DNA of 64,000 bases. Origin: Bradyrhizobium sp. LTSP885. GTDB lineage: Bacteria; Pseudomonadota; Alphaproteobacteria; Rhizobiales; Xanthobacteraceae. The notes under the pieces were generated by a model. The model was given only the letters and a program-made list of their open reading frames with translations. It did no database searches and had not been told where the DNA came from. Each line of letters opens with the position of its first letter. Position 1 is the stretch's first letter. Positions 32,728-42,216 of the stretch are shown piece after piece. The DNA is taken from the NCBI RefSeq assembly GCF_000938305.1, contig NZ_JYMT01000027.1, positions 1 to 64,000 on the forward strand, given 5' to 3'. The translations under genes and the position numbers were made by a program.

Positions 32728-34092
32728 ATGATTGCATCATCCGGTGACCGCGCGAAGCATCGAACGGCGTTGTTCCTTTCGCTGGGTCTCTCGGCAATGT
32801 CGGCCGGTGCGGGCAGTCACGCCGCCTATGCCGCCGACCTGACGATTCCTGCCGCTGCAACCAGCCCGGCGCCAGCTCCGGTTCCATGGCTGCTCGGCGA
32901 CTGGAACGGCGCGAGAACCCGGCTGTTGAATGCCGGCATCGATTTCCAGTTCGGCTACACCAGCGAGCTCGCCGGCAATGCAACGGGCGGCCAGCGGCAG
33001 CAGGTCGCCTACACCGATCAGTGGGTCTTCGGCGCGACGTTCGATCTGGCAAAGCTCGGCGTGGTGCCCGGCGGCACCATCCAGGTGACATGGACCGACC
33101 GCAACGGCAGCAATTTGAGCGATGACGCGCGCCTTGGCACGCTGCAACAGGTGCAGGAGGTGTTCGGCCGCGGCCAGACGCTGCGGCTCACGGATTTCTG
33201 GTACGACCAGAAGTTCGTCAACGGAATGGTCGACTGGAAGATCGGGCGGATTCCCTTCGGCGAGGATTTCGCATCGTTCGCCTGCGATTTCCAGAACCTG
33301 ACCTTCTGCGGCGCGCAGCCCGGCAACCTCGTCGGCAACTACATCTACAATTGGCCCGTCAGCTACTGGGCCACCAGATTGAAGTTCAACATCCAGGGCT
33401 TCGGTTATTTCCAGTTTGGCGTGTTTGATTCCAATCCCGGGTATCTGGATGTGTCGCAATCCGCGCTTCCGGTGATCTATTCGGGATCGACCGGCCTTCT
33501 CATCCCGGCAGAGCTCGCCTGGTTGCCGAAGTTCGGCGATCTTCAAGGCAGCTACAAGTTCGGCGGCTGGTACGACACATCGACGGCCCCCAATGTGGTC
33601 ACCGACATCAACGGCAACCCGGCCGTGCTCTCCGGACTGCCGCCACAGCAGAGCCGCGGGCGTTACGGCGGGTACATCAGCTTCGTTCAACAGGTGCTTC
33701 GCCCGTCGCAAGCCAGTTCAGCGGGTGCGCTAAGCCTGTTTCTGAACGCGACGATGGCCGACCGACGAACCGCGACCACCGATTATCAGATCGCAGGCGG
33801 CCTGACCTATACCGGCCCACTGCCGTCCCGGCCCCAGGATGATATCGGATTTGCGGTCGGCACCACCCACGTCAACAGCCGCGTCGCCTGGTCCGAAGAG
33901 CTACAAAATCTCGCCGGCCTCGGTCCAATCGCCGTCCAAGGCAACGAATACGCCATCGAGTTCTACTACACCTACCGGCCGCTCCCCGGCTTGCAGATCC
34001 GACCGAACATCCAGTATGTGATCGACCCCGGCGGGACCAGCGCGAACCCGAATGCATTGGTGTTCGGTCTGAAGACGGTTGCGAACTTCTGA
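32728..34092 (+). CDS. OprB-family carbohydrate-selective porin
   Basis: A 454-residue outer-membrane porin. The signal peptide ends near AYAAD (residue 36), followed by a proline/alanine linker. The OprB hallmark WLLGDWNGARTRLLNAGIDF is at residues 54-73, and WKIGRIPFGEDFASFAC comes later. It ends in VANF, an outer-membrane assembly signal. GGGAG lies 8 nt before ATG 32728. It is co-transcribed with gcd (17-bp gap), so it probably admits glucose or other aldoses to the periplasm for oxidation. Confidence 0.92.
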   Translation: MIASSGDRAKHRTALFLSLGLSAMSAGAGSHAAYAADLTIPAAATSPAPAPVPWLLGDWNGARTRLLNAGIDFQFGYTSELAGNATGGQRQQVAYTDQWVFGATFDLAKLGVVPGGTIQVTWTDRNGSNLSDDARLGTLQQVQEVFGRGQTLRLTDFWYDQKFVNGMVDWKIGRIPFGEDFASFACDFQNLTFCGAQPGNLVGNYIYNWPVSYWATRLKFNIQGFGYFQFGVFDSNPGYLDVSQSALPVIYSGSTGLLIPAELAWLPKFGDLQGSYKFGGWYDTSTAPNVVTDINGNPAVLSGLPPQQSRGRYGGYISFVQQVLRPSQASSAGALSLFLNATMADRRTATTDYQIAGGLTYTGPLPSRPQDDIGFAVGTTHVNSRVAWSEELQNLAGLGPIAVQGNEYAIEFYYTYRPLPGLQIRPNIQYVIDPGGTSANPNALVFGLKTVANF

Positions 34093-34411
34093 CACCAACC
34101 GCGAAGGAACTGCGCTCCCCTCCGCAGGGGCGCACTGCCAAAATATCGAAAACAACCCCATGCAAAGTAGCCGGCCGCTGCCGGCGCTCGACACGACAAC
34201 TTGACATGTCGGGCAACTCACCCGTATTATTCCATTATTCCGAAATTGCGCCAGGCCGCTCACCCCCGCAAGCGGGAGAGGTGCAGCAAGTCTGCCGCCG
34301 GGCCGATTCAACCTAACTTCATCGTGACTTCTGCGACGGCCTGACGGGTTGGCAAGCGGAGCCAAAGCCGCTAAACGTCCGCCCCCTTTCACATCGCAAT
34401 CAGAGTTTGAC
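34093..34411. other. intergenic region between the porin and the Hsp70-like gene
   Basis: About 320 bases. A hairpin with a CCCCT/AGGGG core (34117-34121 and 34126-34130), extended by TGCG/CGCA, stands 20 bp after the porin stop and is the likely terminator. The rest shows only the upstream region of the next gene, with no recognisable promoter. Confidence 0.45.
34111..34134 (+). terminator. hairpin after the gcd-porin operon
   Basis: TGCG and CGCA plus CCCCT and AGGGG pair around CCGC, with a 2-nt bulge. It lies 20 bp after the porin stop and has no T-run. Confidence 0.5.
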
Positions 34412-35731
34412 ATGTCGAGCGCCCCGCCCGCCGTCTCGATCGGCGTCGATTTCGGCACCAGCAACACGGTGGTTGCGCTGGCCGATAGCGACGGCCGCGT
34501 CGAGGCCATCAGGTTCGAGCATGGCGGCCGCAGCCACAGTGTCTATGTGTCGGCGATCTGTTTCTGGGAGGACCGGCCCGGCAGCGGGCTGCATCCGCGT
34601 GCCGAGGGCGGACCGTGGGCGATCGAACAGTTCCTCGAGGGACGCAGCGTTCACCGCTTCATCCAGTCGTTCAAGACCTTCGCGGCGAGCTCGGCCTTCA
34701 CCACCACGCAGATTTTCCGGCAGCGTTACACGTTCGAGGATTTGCTGGCGGCATTCCTGCGCACGCTGACGCGCCATGCCGGCGACGGCTTCGATCTCGG
34801 GGCGCGCAGCGTCACGGTCGGCCGCCCGGTGCGATTCGCCGGCGGCAATCCCAATGACGAACTGGCCATGCAGCGCTACAAGGCCGCGTTCGAGCGCCTC
34901 GGCGCTGGGCATGCGCGCTATGTCTACGAGCCGGTCGGTGCCGCGTTCGCCTTCGCGCGCAGCCTCGAGCGTGACGCCACCGTGCTGGTGGCCGATTTCG
35001 GCGGGGGCACCAGCGACTTCTCCATCATGCGGTTCTCGCGCGCGAACGGCGCGCTGCGTGCCGAACCGCTCAGCCATGCCGGCATCGGCATCGCCGGCGA
35101 CACCTTCGATTATCGCATCGTCGACCACATCGTCTCGCCGCGGCTCGGCAAGGGCACCAACTACCGCTCGTTCGACAAGGAGCTGCCGATCCCCAACCAC
35201 TATTACTCGAGCCTCGCGCGCTGGCATCAGCTCGCGATGCTGAAGGGTAGCGCCGATTTGCGCGACCTGCGGCAGCTCACGCGCAGCGCGCTGGATCCAA
35301 ATCCGTTGCACGATTTCATCACCATCGTCGACCACGATCTCGGCTTTGCGCTGTATCGCGCGGTATCAGACACCAAGGTCGCGCTCTCGACCCGCGACAG
35401 CGTCGCGTTCCGCTTTGCGCGCGAAGGCATCGATATCGGCGCCACCGTCACCCGCAAGGATTTCGAAAGCTGGATCGCCGACGATGTCGAACGGCTCGGC
35501 GCGACAGTTGACGAAGCGCTGGCCAAGGCCGGCATCACCGCAGGCGATGTCGAGAAGGTGTTTCTGACCGGCGGCACGTCGTTCGTGCCCGCCGTGCAGC
35601 GCCTGTTCACCGAGCGTTTTGGCAAGACGAAGCTGACGTCAGCCGACCAGTTCGAATCGATCGCCTATGGGCTCGCTTTGATCGGACAGACGGCGGAGCC
35701 TGACCGTTGGACGGTCGCGGCGGCGGCGTGA
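34412..35731 (+). CDS. Hsp70-family protein, YegD-like
   Basis: A 439-residue actin-fold ATPase. The phosphate loops are IGVDFGTSNTVVALA at the N-terminus and VLVADFGGGTSDFSIMRF in the middle, and the adenosine motif is VFLTGGTSFVPAVQRLF near the end. The length equals the nucleotide-binding half of DnaK, and no peptide-binding domain follows; this is the YegD layout. YegD-like proteins are putative chaperones without a known client. It stands alone, 140 bp before an ABC-F gene. ATG 34412 gives the standard start MSSAPPAVSIGVDFG. Confidence 0.9.
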   Translation: MSSAPPAVSIGVDFGTSNTVVALADSDGRVEAIRFEHGGRSHSVYVSAICFWEDRPGSGLHPRAEGGPWAIEQFLEGRSVHRFIQSFKTFAASSAFTTTQIFRQRYTFEDLLAAFLRTLTRHAGDGFDLGARSVTVGRPVRFAGGNPNDELAMQRYKAAFERLGAGHARYVYEPVGAAFAFARSLERDATVLVADFGGGTSDFSIMRFSRANGALRAEPLSHAGIGIAGDTFDYRIVDHIVSPRLGKGTNYRSFDKELPIPNHYYSSLARWHQLAMLKGSADLRDLRQLTRSALDPNPLHDFITIVDHDLGFALYRAVSDTKVALSTRDSVAFRFAREGIDIGATVTRKDFESWIADDVERLGATVDEALAKAGITAGDVEKVFLTGGTSFVPAVQRLFTERFGKTKLTSADQFESIAYGLALIGQTAEPDRWTVAAAA

Positions 35732-35801
35732 CGGGCCACGTCCGGCCTTGATCCTGGCACCCCACGCGGCTAAATCACTTCAGTTCATCAATCCCGAGAG
35801 G

Positions 35802-35918
35802 ATGCCGACAGCCATGGATTTCATCCCGACAGCAGCGCCCACCAGCCTTGCCCACCGGGATATCCATCGCCATGCCAGCATCGATTACGCTCTCCAATCT
35901 GACCCTGTCCACGCCTGA
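35802..35918 (+). CDS. upstream ORF overlapping the start of the ABC-F gene
   Basis: ATG 35802 (38 codons) or the in-frame ATG 35814 (34 codons) opens a frame reading MPTAMDFIPTAAPTSLAHRD, then IHRHASIDYALQSDPVHA, stop 35916-35918. AGAGG lies just before ATG 35802. It overlaps the ABC-F start codon (35872) in another frame by 47 bases. ABC-F genes are often controlled by ribosome-sensing leader ORFs, so this could regulate its neighbour. It could also be chance. Confidence 0.35.
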   Translation: MPTAMDFIPTAAPTSLAHRDIHRHASIDYALQSDPVHA

Positions 35919-37470
35919 CGGCCGGGTCCTCCTCTCCAACATCGACCTGCGTTTCGGACCCGAGCGGACCGGCCTTGTCGGCCGCAACGGTGTCGGCAAG
36001 ACGACGCTGCTTGCCCTGATCGCAAGCCAGCGCGCACCGCAGTCCGGCACGGTCTCGGTTCAGGGACGTCTCGGATTGCTGCATCAGACGCTGCAAGTGA
36101 AGCCGGATGAGTGGGTCGTCGACCTGTTCGGCGCACGCCACGCACTTGCCGTCCTGCGCCGTGCCGAACAGGGCATCGCGACCACCGAGGAGCTTGCGGA
36201 TGTCGACTGGACGCTCGACACCCGCATCGGGTTAGCGCTCGACCGCGTTGGACTGGACCACGTTCTCGAAGCCCCGCTGGCGACGCTGTCCGGTGGACAG
36301 GCCACCAGGGCTCGCCTCGCCGCACTCACCTTCGCGCAGCCCGACTTTCTGCTCCTCGATGAGCCGACCAACAACCTCGATCGCGAGGGACGCAAGGCCG
36401 TGATCGACCTGCTCGCCGACTGGCGGCAGGGTGCCATCATTGTCAGTCACGACCGCGAACTCCTGGAAACCATGGGTGCGATCGTCGAGCTGACCTCGCT
36501 GGAAGCCCGGCGCTACGGCGGCAATTGGAGCGCGTACCGCGCGCGCAAGGCGACCGAGCTTGCGGCAGCAAGGCACGATTTGGCGGATGCCGAAAAGCGT
36601 GTGGCCGAGATCGACCGCAAGGCAACAGAAACCTCCGAAAAGAAAGCACGCAAAGACGGCGCCGGCCAGAGACAACGCGCAAACGGCGGCATGCCACGCA
36701 TCGCCGCCGGCCTGCGCAAAGACCGCAGCGAAGATACCAGCGGCGAGAACGCACGCCTGGCCGAGCGCAGGCGGACCCAGGCGCTCGAACTTGCCGACAC
36801 TGCGCGGCAACGCATCGAGGTCCTTCAACCTTTCTCGGTCCAACTGCCGTCGACGCATCTACCGGCGGGTAAGCTGGTCCTGAAGATCGAGGCCGCAGAT
36901 GTCGGCTACCCAATGGAGGAACCGATCCTGCGCGACGTCACCTTTTCCATGTCAGGTCCGGAGCGCGTTGCGATCATTGGGCCCAACGGCGCCGGCAAGA
37001 CCACATTGCTGAAGCTGATCAGCGGCGAACTGCAGCCCGCACCCGGCGCGGTGCAGGTCATGACCCGCTTTGCCATGTTCGATCAGGCGGTTGGCCTGCT
37101 GGATGCCTCAGCCTCCATCCTCGACAATTTCCGGCGCATCAATGCTGATACCAACGAGAATGCGTGCCGCGCGGCGCTGGCGCGATTCATGTTCCGCGCC
37201 GATGCCGCCCTGCAGACCGTCTCTTGTCTCAGCGGCGGGCAACTGCTTCGCGCCGGCCTCGCCTGTGTTCTGGGCGGCACACTGCCGCCGCCGCTCCTGA
37301 TCCTTGACGAGCCGACCAACCATCTGGACATCTCTTCGATGGAAGCCATCGAGACAGGGTTGCGCGCCTATGACGGGGCGCTGCTGGTCGTGAGCCACGA
37401 CGCAGCCTTCCTCGAGGCCATCGCAGTGACCCGCAAATTCGACCTCGGTGCTTACGCCCGGGTGCGGTAG
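35872..37470 (+). CDS. ABC-F family ATPase
   Basis: A 532-residue soluble protein with two tandem ABC domains and no membrane segment. Domain 1 has GRNGVGKTTLL, LSGGQATRARLAAL and LLLDEPTNNLD; domain 2 has GPNGAGKTTLL, LSGGQLLRAGLAC and LILDEPTNHLD. The interdomain linker is long and charged (ELAAARHDLADAEKRVAEID onward), as in ABC-F proteins that act in the ribosomal E site. It may be a housekeeping translation factor or a ribosome-protection protein; the sequence does not decide. The site at ATG 35872 is weak (GGGA 11 nt upstream). It is convergent with fdsA. Confidence 0.9.
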   Translation: MPASITLSNLTLSTPDGRVLLSNIDLRFGPERTGLVGRNGVGKTTLLALIASQRAPQSGTVSVQGRLGLLHQTLQVKPDEWVVDLFGARHALAVLRRAEQGIATTEELADVDWTLDTRIGLALDRVGLDHVLEAPLATLSGGQATRARLAALTFAQPDFLLLDEPTNNLDREGRKAVIDLLADWRQGAIIVSHDRELLETMGAIVELTSLEARRYGGNWSAYRARKATELAAARHDLADAEKRVAEIDRKATETSEKKARKDGAGQRQRANGGMPRIAAGLRKDRSEDTSGENARLAERRRTQALELADTARQRIEVLQPFSVQLPSTHLPAGKLVLKIEAADVGYPMEEPILRDVTFSMSGPERVAIIGPNGAGKTTLLKLISGELQPAPGAVQVMTRFAMFDQAVGLLDASASILDNFRRINADTNENACRAALARFMFRADAALQTVSCLSGGQLLRAGLACVLGGTLPPPLLILDEPTNHLDISSMEAIETGLRAYDGALLVVSHDAAFLEAIAVTRKFDLGAYARVR

Positions 37471-37527
37471 ACGAGACCGTCTGGACCGTCCCTCGGCGCG
37501 GGTGCGACGAGACCGCTGCTGCGGTCT

Positions 37528-40437
37528 TCATTCCGCTGCGCTTCTCATCTCGGCGCGTTCGGCCCGCACCGCGCAGAACTTGAATTCGGGAATCTTGCCG
37601 AACGGATCGAGCGCTGGATTGGTGAGCAAATTGGCGGCGGCCTCGGCGTAGCAGAACGGCATGAACACCATGTTCTCAGGCACGTCGCGGTCGGCGCGCA
37701 CCTTGACCTCGACCGCGCCGCGGCGTGTCTCCAGCCGGATGAAATCGCCCGGCGCGAGCTGCTTCCTCCGCATGTCCTTGGGCGACATGAAGGCGACCGC
37801 CTCCGGCTCGATCTGGTCGAGCACCGCGGCGCGGCGCGTCATCGAGCCGGTGTGCCAGTGCTCGAGCACGCGCCCGGTCGACAGCACCATCGGATATTCA
37901 TCGTCGGGCAATTCGTCCGGCGGAATCACCTTGGCCGGCACGATCTTGCCGCGGCCGCTCTCGGTCGGAAAACCCGTCGTGAAGATGATCTCGTTGCCGG
38001 GCTTGTCGGGATCGTCGACCGGATAGGTCACCGCGCCCTCGCGCACCAGCCGCTCCCAGGTGATGTTCTTCAGCGACGGCATCAGTAGCGCCATCTCGGT
38101 GAAGACCTCGCCCGGACCCGCATAGTTCCAGGGCAAGCCCATGCGCTTGCCGATCTCCTGGATGATCCAGAGATCCTGCCGTGCGTCGCCCGGCGGCTTG
38201 ATCACCTCGCGCGCCAATTGCACACGGCGATCGGTGTTGGTGAAGGAGCCGGATTTCTCCGCGAAAGCCGACGCCGGCAGGATGACGTCGGCGTGGAATG
38301 CGGTCTCGGTGACGAAGAGATCCTGCACCACCAGATGGTCCAGCTTCGCGAGCGCCTCGCGCGCGTGCTGCAAATCGGGATCCGACATCGCCGGATTCTC
38401 GCCCTCGACATACATGCCGTGAATCTGGCCGGCATGGATCGCATTCATGATCTCGACCACGGTCAGCCCGCGCACCGGATCGAGCTCCTGGCCCCAGAGC
38501 TTCTCGAAGGCGCCGCGCAGGTCGTCGCGGCCGACCGGCTGGTAGTCCGGCAGGAACATCGGAATCAGTCCGGCGTCGGACGCGCCCTGCACGTTGTTCT
38601 GGCCGCGCAGCGGATGCAACCCGGTGCCGGGGCGGCCGACCTGGCCGGTGATCAGCGCGAGCGCGATCAGGCAGCGCGCATTGTCGGTGCCATGGACATG
38701 CTGGCTGATGCCCATGCCCCAGAAGATGATCGAGGATTTTGCGCGCGCGTAAGTGCGGGCCACCTCGCGCAGCGTCTCGGCCGCAATACCGCAGATCGGC
38801 GCCATCTTCTCCGGCGTGAACTCCACGATCTTCGCCTTGAGATCCTCATAGCCTTCGGTGTAGCCCGCGATGTACTGCTCGTCGGCAAGCCCCTCCGTGA
38901 TGATGGTGTTGATCATCGCGTTCAGCATCGCGACGTCGGAGCCCGGCTTGAACTGGAGATGCGTGGTGGCGTGGCGCGACAACGTCTGCCGGCGCGGATC
39001 CATCACGAACAGCTTGGCGCCGCGCTTGGCGGCGTTCTTGATGAAGGTCGCGGCGACCGGATGGTTGATGGTCGGGTTGGCGCCGATCACCCAGATCACC
39101 TCGGCATCGGCGGCGGCGGCAAACGGCGCCGACACCGCGCCCGAACTCAGGCCTTCGAACAGCGCCGCCACCGACGAGGCGTGGCAGAGCCGCGTGCAAT
39201 GGTCGACATTGTTGGAGCCGAAGCCGGTGCGCACCAGCTTCTGGAACAGATAGGCCTCTTCGTTCGATCCCTTGGCCGAGCCGAATCCGGCGAGCGCCTT
39301 GCCGCCCTTCTCGTCGCGGATCTTGTTCAGGCCGTTGGCGGCGATGTCGAGCGCCTCTTCCCATGACGCCTCACGGAAATGCGTAAAGGGATTCGCGGGA
39401 TCGACCTGATCGTTGGCGTTCTTCGGAACGTTCGGCAGCCGGACCAGCGGCTTGGTCAAACGGTTGGGGTGATGGATGTAGTCGAAGCCGAAGCGACCCT
39501 TGACGCAGAGCCGGTTGTGGTTGGCGGGGCCGTCGCGGCCCGCGGCGTAAATCACCTTCTCGTCCTTGACCTCGTAAGTGACCTGGCAGCCGACGCCGCA
39601 ATACGGGCAGAGCGAATCCACCTTGCGGTCGGGATAAATGACGCGGGTCTGCTTGTCGTCGAGCATCACTGCCGGCATCAGCGCGCCGGTCGGACAGGCC
39701 TGCACGCATTCACCGCAGGCCACGCAAGTGGACTCGCCCATCGGGTCGTCGAAGTCGAACACGATCTTGGAGCCGTGATTGCGATAGGCCATGCCGATGA
39801 CGTCGTTGACCTGCACCTCGCGGCAGGCGCGCACGCACAGCCCGCACTGGATGCAGGCATCGAGATTGACGCTCATCGCCGGGTGGCTGGCATCGCCGTG
39901 CCAGCGCTCGGCGGCCGGGAAGCGGCTCTCGGTGACGCCGGTCTTCTCCGCCCAGTGCCAGAATTTCGACTCCGGATCGTGCGAGGTCGCGCGCGCCGGC
40001 TGATCGGCGACCAGAAGCTCCATCACCATCTTCTGCGCGGCGACGGCACGGGCACTCGCCGATTTCACCTTCATGCCGACGCTTGGCGTCCGCTTGCACG
40101 ATGCCGCCAGCACCCGCTCGCCTTCGATCTCGACCATGCAGGCGCGGCAATTGCCGTCGGGCCGGTAATCCGGCTCAGGCGAATAGCAGAGGTGCGGAAT
40201 CTCGGTGCCTTGCCGCTTGGCCACTTGCCAGATGGTCTCGTCCGCCTTCGCCTCGACCTGCTGTCCGTCGAGCTCGAACTTGATCATCTGAGGTCCGCTG
40301 CCCTCGCCACCGATCATCCCGATCGGTTCGGAATGGGTGACCGTTACCCGGCCATCCGGCACGTTCTTGCCTCCCGCCGCACCTTTGGCGTCATGACCGT
40401 ATCCTTGCGGCGTCGGAGAGGTTTTGTCGGTGCTCAT
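37528..40437 (-). CDS. fdsA: NAD-dependent formate dehydrogenase, catalytic alpha subunit
   Basis: A 969-residue molybdenum (or tungsten) enzyme oxidising formate to CO2 in the cytoplasm. The order is an N-terminal [2Fe-2S] ferredoxin domain (Cys84, 97, 100, 114), a His/Cys cluster region, two 4Fe-4S cassettes (CIQCGLCVRAC near 195, CVACGECVQAC near 238), the CPYCGVGC cluster at 277, then the bis-MGD domain. In NNVDHCTRLCHASS the second cysteine (Cys418) aligns with the metal ligand, so no selenocysteine is used. GAGG precedes ATG 40437. Electrons pass to the fused diaphorase subunit encoded 50 bp upstream. No fdsD gene follows. Confidence 0.96.
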   Translation of the reverse strand: MSTDKTSPTPQGYGHDAKGAAGGKNVPDGRVTVTHSEPIGMIGGEGSGPQMIKFELDGQQVEAKADETIWQVAKRQGTEIPHLCYSPEPDYRPDGNCRACMVEIEGERVLAASCKRTPSVGMKVKSASARAVAAQKMVMELLVADQPARATSHDPESKFWHWAEKTGVTESRFPAAERWHGDASHPAMSVNLDACIQCGLCVRACREVQVNDVIGMAYRNHGSKIVFDFDDPMGESTCVACGECVQACPTGALMPAVMLDDKQTRVIYPDRKVDSLCPYCGVGCQVTYEVKDEKVIYAAGRDGPANHNRLCVKGRFGFDYIHHPNRLTKPLVRLPNVPKNANDQVDPANPFTHFREASWEEALDIAANGLNKIRDEKGGKALAGFGSAKGSNEEAYLFQKLVRTGFGSNNVDHCTRLCHASSVAALFEGLSSGAVSAPFAAAADAEVIWVIGANPTINHPVAATFIKNAAKRGAKLFVMDPRRQTLSRHATTHLQFKPGSDVAMLNAMINTIITEGLADEQYIAGYTEGYEDLKAKIVEFTPEKMAPICGIAAETLREVARTYARAKSSIIFWGMGISQHVHGTDNARCLIALALITGQVGRPGTGLHPLRGQNNVQGASDAGLIPMFLPDYQPVGRDDLRGAFEKLWGQELDPVRGLTVVEIMNAIHAGQIHGMYVEGENPAMSDPDLQHAREALAKLDHLVVQDLFVTETAFHADVILPASAFAEKSGSFTNTDRRVQLAREVIKPPGDARQDLWIIQEIGKRMGLPWNYAGPGEVFTEMALLMPSLKNITWERLVREGAVTYPVDDPDKPGNEIIFTTGFPTESGRGKIVPAKVIPPDELPDDEYPMVLSTGRVLEHWHTGSMTRRAAVLDQIEPEAVAFMSPKDMRRKQLAPGDFIRLETRRGAVEVKVRADRDVPENMVFMPFCYAEAAANLLTNPALDPFGKIPEFKFCAVRAERAEMRSAAE

Positions 40438-40487
40438 GGTGAAACCTCGAGGGATTGCCGGAAACGTTCTAGACAGCAATGAAGCTG

Positions 40488-42188
40488 TCAGACCGCGAAC
40501 TCCTCCGGAAAGTATTTGATCACAGTTGTCAGCGGATTGGAGGCTGCCTGGCCAAGCCCGCAGATCGAGGCATCGCGCATCGCCTGGCTCAATTCGTCGA
40601 GCAGTTCGCGGTTCCAGACCGGCCGTTGCATCAGCAGCGCCGCCTTCTGGGTGCCGACCCGGCAGGGCGTGCACTGGCCACAGCTTTCATCCTCGAAGAA
40701 CCGCATCAGGTTCAGCGCGGCCCCTTTCACGCTGTCATGCTCGGACAGGATGATGACCGCGGCGGAGCCGATGAAGCAGCCGTATTTCTCCAGCGTGCCG
40801 AAATCGAGCGGAATATCGTCCATCGCGGCCGGCAGGATGCCGCCGGACGCGCCGCCCGGCAGATAGGCGTGGAACGTATGTCCATCAGCCATGCCGCCGC
40901 AGAACTCGTCGATCAGCTCACGCACGGTGATACCCGCGGGCGCGAGCTTCATGCCGGGAGTCCTGACGCGGCCCGATACCGAGTAGCTGCGCAGGCCGTG
41001 ACGGTCGTGGCGGCCATGGCTCTTCCACCAGTCGGCACCCTTCTCGACGATGTCGCGCACCCACCACAAGGTCTCGATGTTGTTGATCAAGGTCGGCTGA
41101 CCGAACAGACCGACCTGGAACGGGAACGGAGGCTTGTGACGGGGCAATCCGCGCTTGCCTTCCAGGCTCTCCAACAGCGAGGATTCCTCGCCGCAGATAT
41201 AGGCCCCGGCGCCGCGGCGCATGTGCAGCGCAGGTCCGCCGGGCGGCAGTTTTGCGATCTCGCGCTCCAGGATTTGGCGGGAGGCCGGATATTCGTCACG
41301 CAGATAGATGTAGATGTCGGTCGCTTCGACCACATGCGCGCCGATCAGCGTGCCCTCGAGAAAGCGGTGCGGGTCGGTTTCGAGATAGTAGCGGTCCTTG
41401 AACGTGCCGGGTTCGCCCTCGTCGCCATTGACCGCCATCAGCCGCGGACCGGTCTCGCCCAGCACCGAACGCCACTTGCGCCCGGTCGGAAAACCGGCGC
41501 CGCCGAGCCCGCGCAACGAGGCGTCGTCGAGCGCCTTCAGCAAATCCTCCTTCGGCAATTCGCCGGAGCGCAGGCGCTTCAGCAGCGTGTAGCCGCCGCC
41601 GGCGACATAGGCGTCGAAGTCGACGTAGCCGGGGAGATGCGGGTGAGTGTCGCCGCCTTTCGCCGCCGCGAGCACATTGTCGACCGTGGCGTGATCGACG
41701 AAATGATGGCCGACCTCGGCTGCCGGTGCTGTATCGCAACGGCCGACGCAGGGCGCACGCACCACGCGGATGCCGGGGCCGGCGACGCTCTGCAATTCAT
41801 GCAGCAGCTTTTCCGCGCCGAGCATCGCGCAGGTCAGGGAATCGCAGACGCGGATGGTCAGCGGCGCGATATCAGGCTCGCCTTCCTTCACGACATCGAA
41901 ATGCGCGTAGAAGGTCGCGGTCTCGAACACTTCGGCGAAAGACAGCTTCATCTCGTCGGCCAGCGCCGCGAGATGGCTTGCGGAAATCTGATGATATCTG
42001 TCCTGGATCAAGTGCAGATACTCGATCAGGAGGTCGTGGCGCCGCGGCCGGTCGCCGAGCAGAAGCTCGACCTCATGCGCCGCCGTCGGATCGATCTGGC
42101 GGCCCTTGGGGGTCGATTTGGCCCGCCGCCGTCCTTCGCCCGGATGTTCGAACGAGCGGACCTTTTGCACGTCATGACTCATCGACAT
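40488..42188 (-). CDS. fdsB: formate dehydrogenase diaphorase subunit (FdsG-FdsB fusion)
   Basis: A 566-residue subunit that hands electrons from formate to NAD+. Residues 1-180 are NuoE/FdsG-like with [2Fe-2S] cysteines in VCDSLTCAMLG and APCVGRCDTAP. The rest is NuoF/FdsB-like: LRGLGGAGFPTGRKW for NAD/FMN, NGDEGEPGTFKDRYYLE, and ESCGQCTPCRVGT plus a later Cys for a 4Fe-4S cluster. In Rhodobacter capsulatus these are two proteins; the fusion resembles the two-subunit FDH1 of Methylorubrum. The start at 42188 follows GGGAG; ATG 42182 is possible. A 13-bp palindrome lies 28-60 bp upstream. Confidence 0.94.
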   Translation of the reverse strand: MSMSHDVQKVRSFEHPGEGRRRAKSTPKGRQIDPTAAHEVELLLGDRPRRHDLLIEYLHLIQDRYHQISASHLAALADEMKLSFAEVFETATFYAHFDVVKEGEPDIAPLTIRVCDSLTCAMLGAEKLLHELQSVAGPGIRVVRAPCVGRCDTAPAAEVGHHFVDHATVDNVLAAAKGGDTHPHLPGYVDFDAYVAGGGYTLLKRLRSGELPKEDLLKALDDASLRGLGGAGFPTGRKWRSVLGETGPRLMAVNGDEGEPGTFKDRYYLETDPHRFLEGTLIGAHVVEATDIYIYLRDEYPASRQILEREIAKLPPGGPALHMRRGAGAYICGEESSLLESLEGKRGLPRHKPPFPFQVGLFGQPTLINNIETLWWVRDIVEKGADWWKSHGRHDRHGLRSYSVSGRVRTPGMKLAPAGITVRELIDEFCGGMADGHTFHAYLPGGASGGILPAAMDDIPLDFGTLEKYGCFIGSAAVIILSEHDSVKGAALNLMRFFEDESCGQCTPCRVGTQKAALLMQRPVWNRELLDELSQAMRDASICGLGQAASNPLTTVIKYFPEEFAV

Positions 42189-42216
42189 CTCGCTCCCGGC
42201 ACACTCCACGGAAGTC

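Noticed and set aside
37528..40437. Possible selenocysteine formate dehydrogenase
   Set aside because: The metal-ligand position is encoded as cysteine (TRLCH) and no in-frame TGA or SECIS-like hairpin is present.
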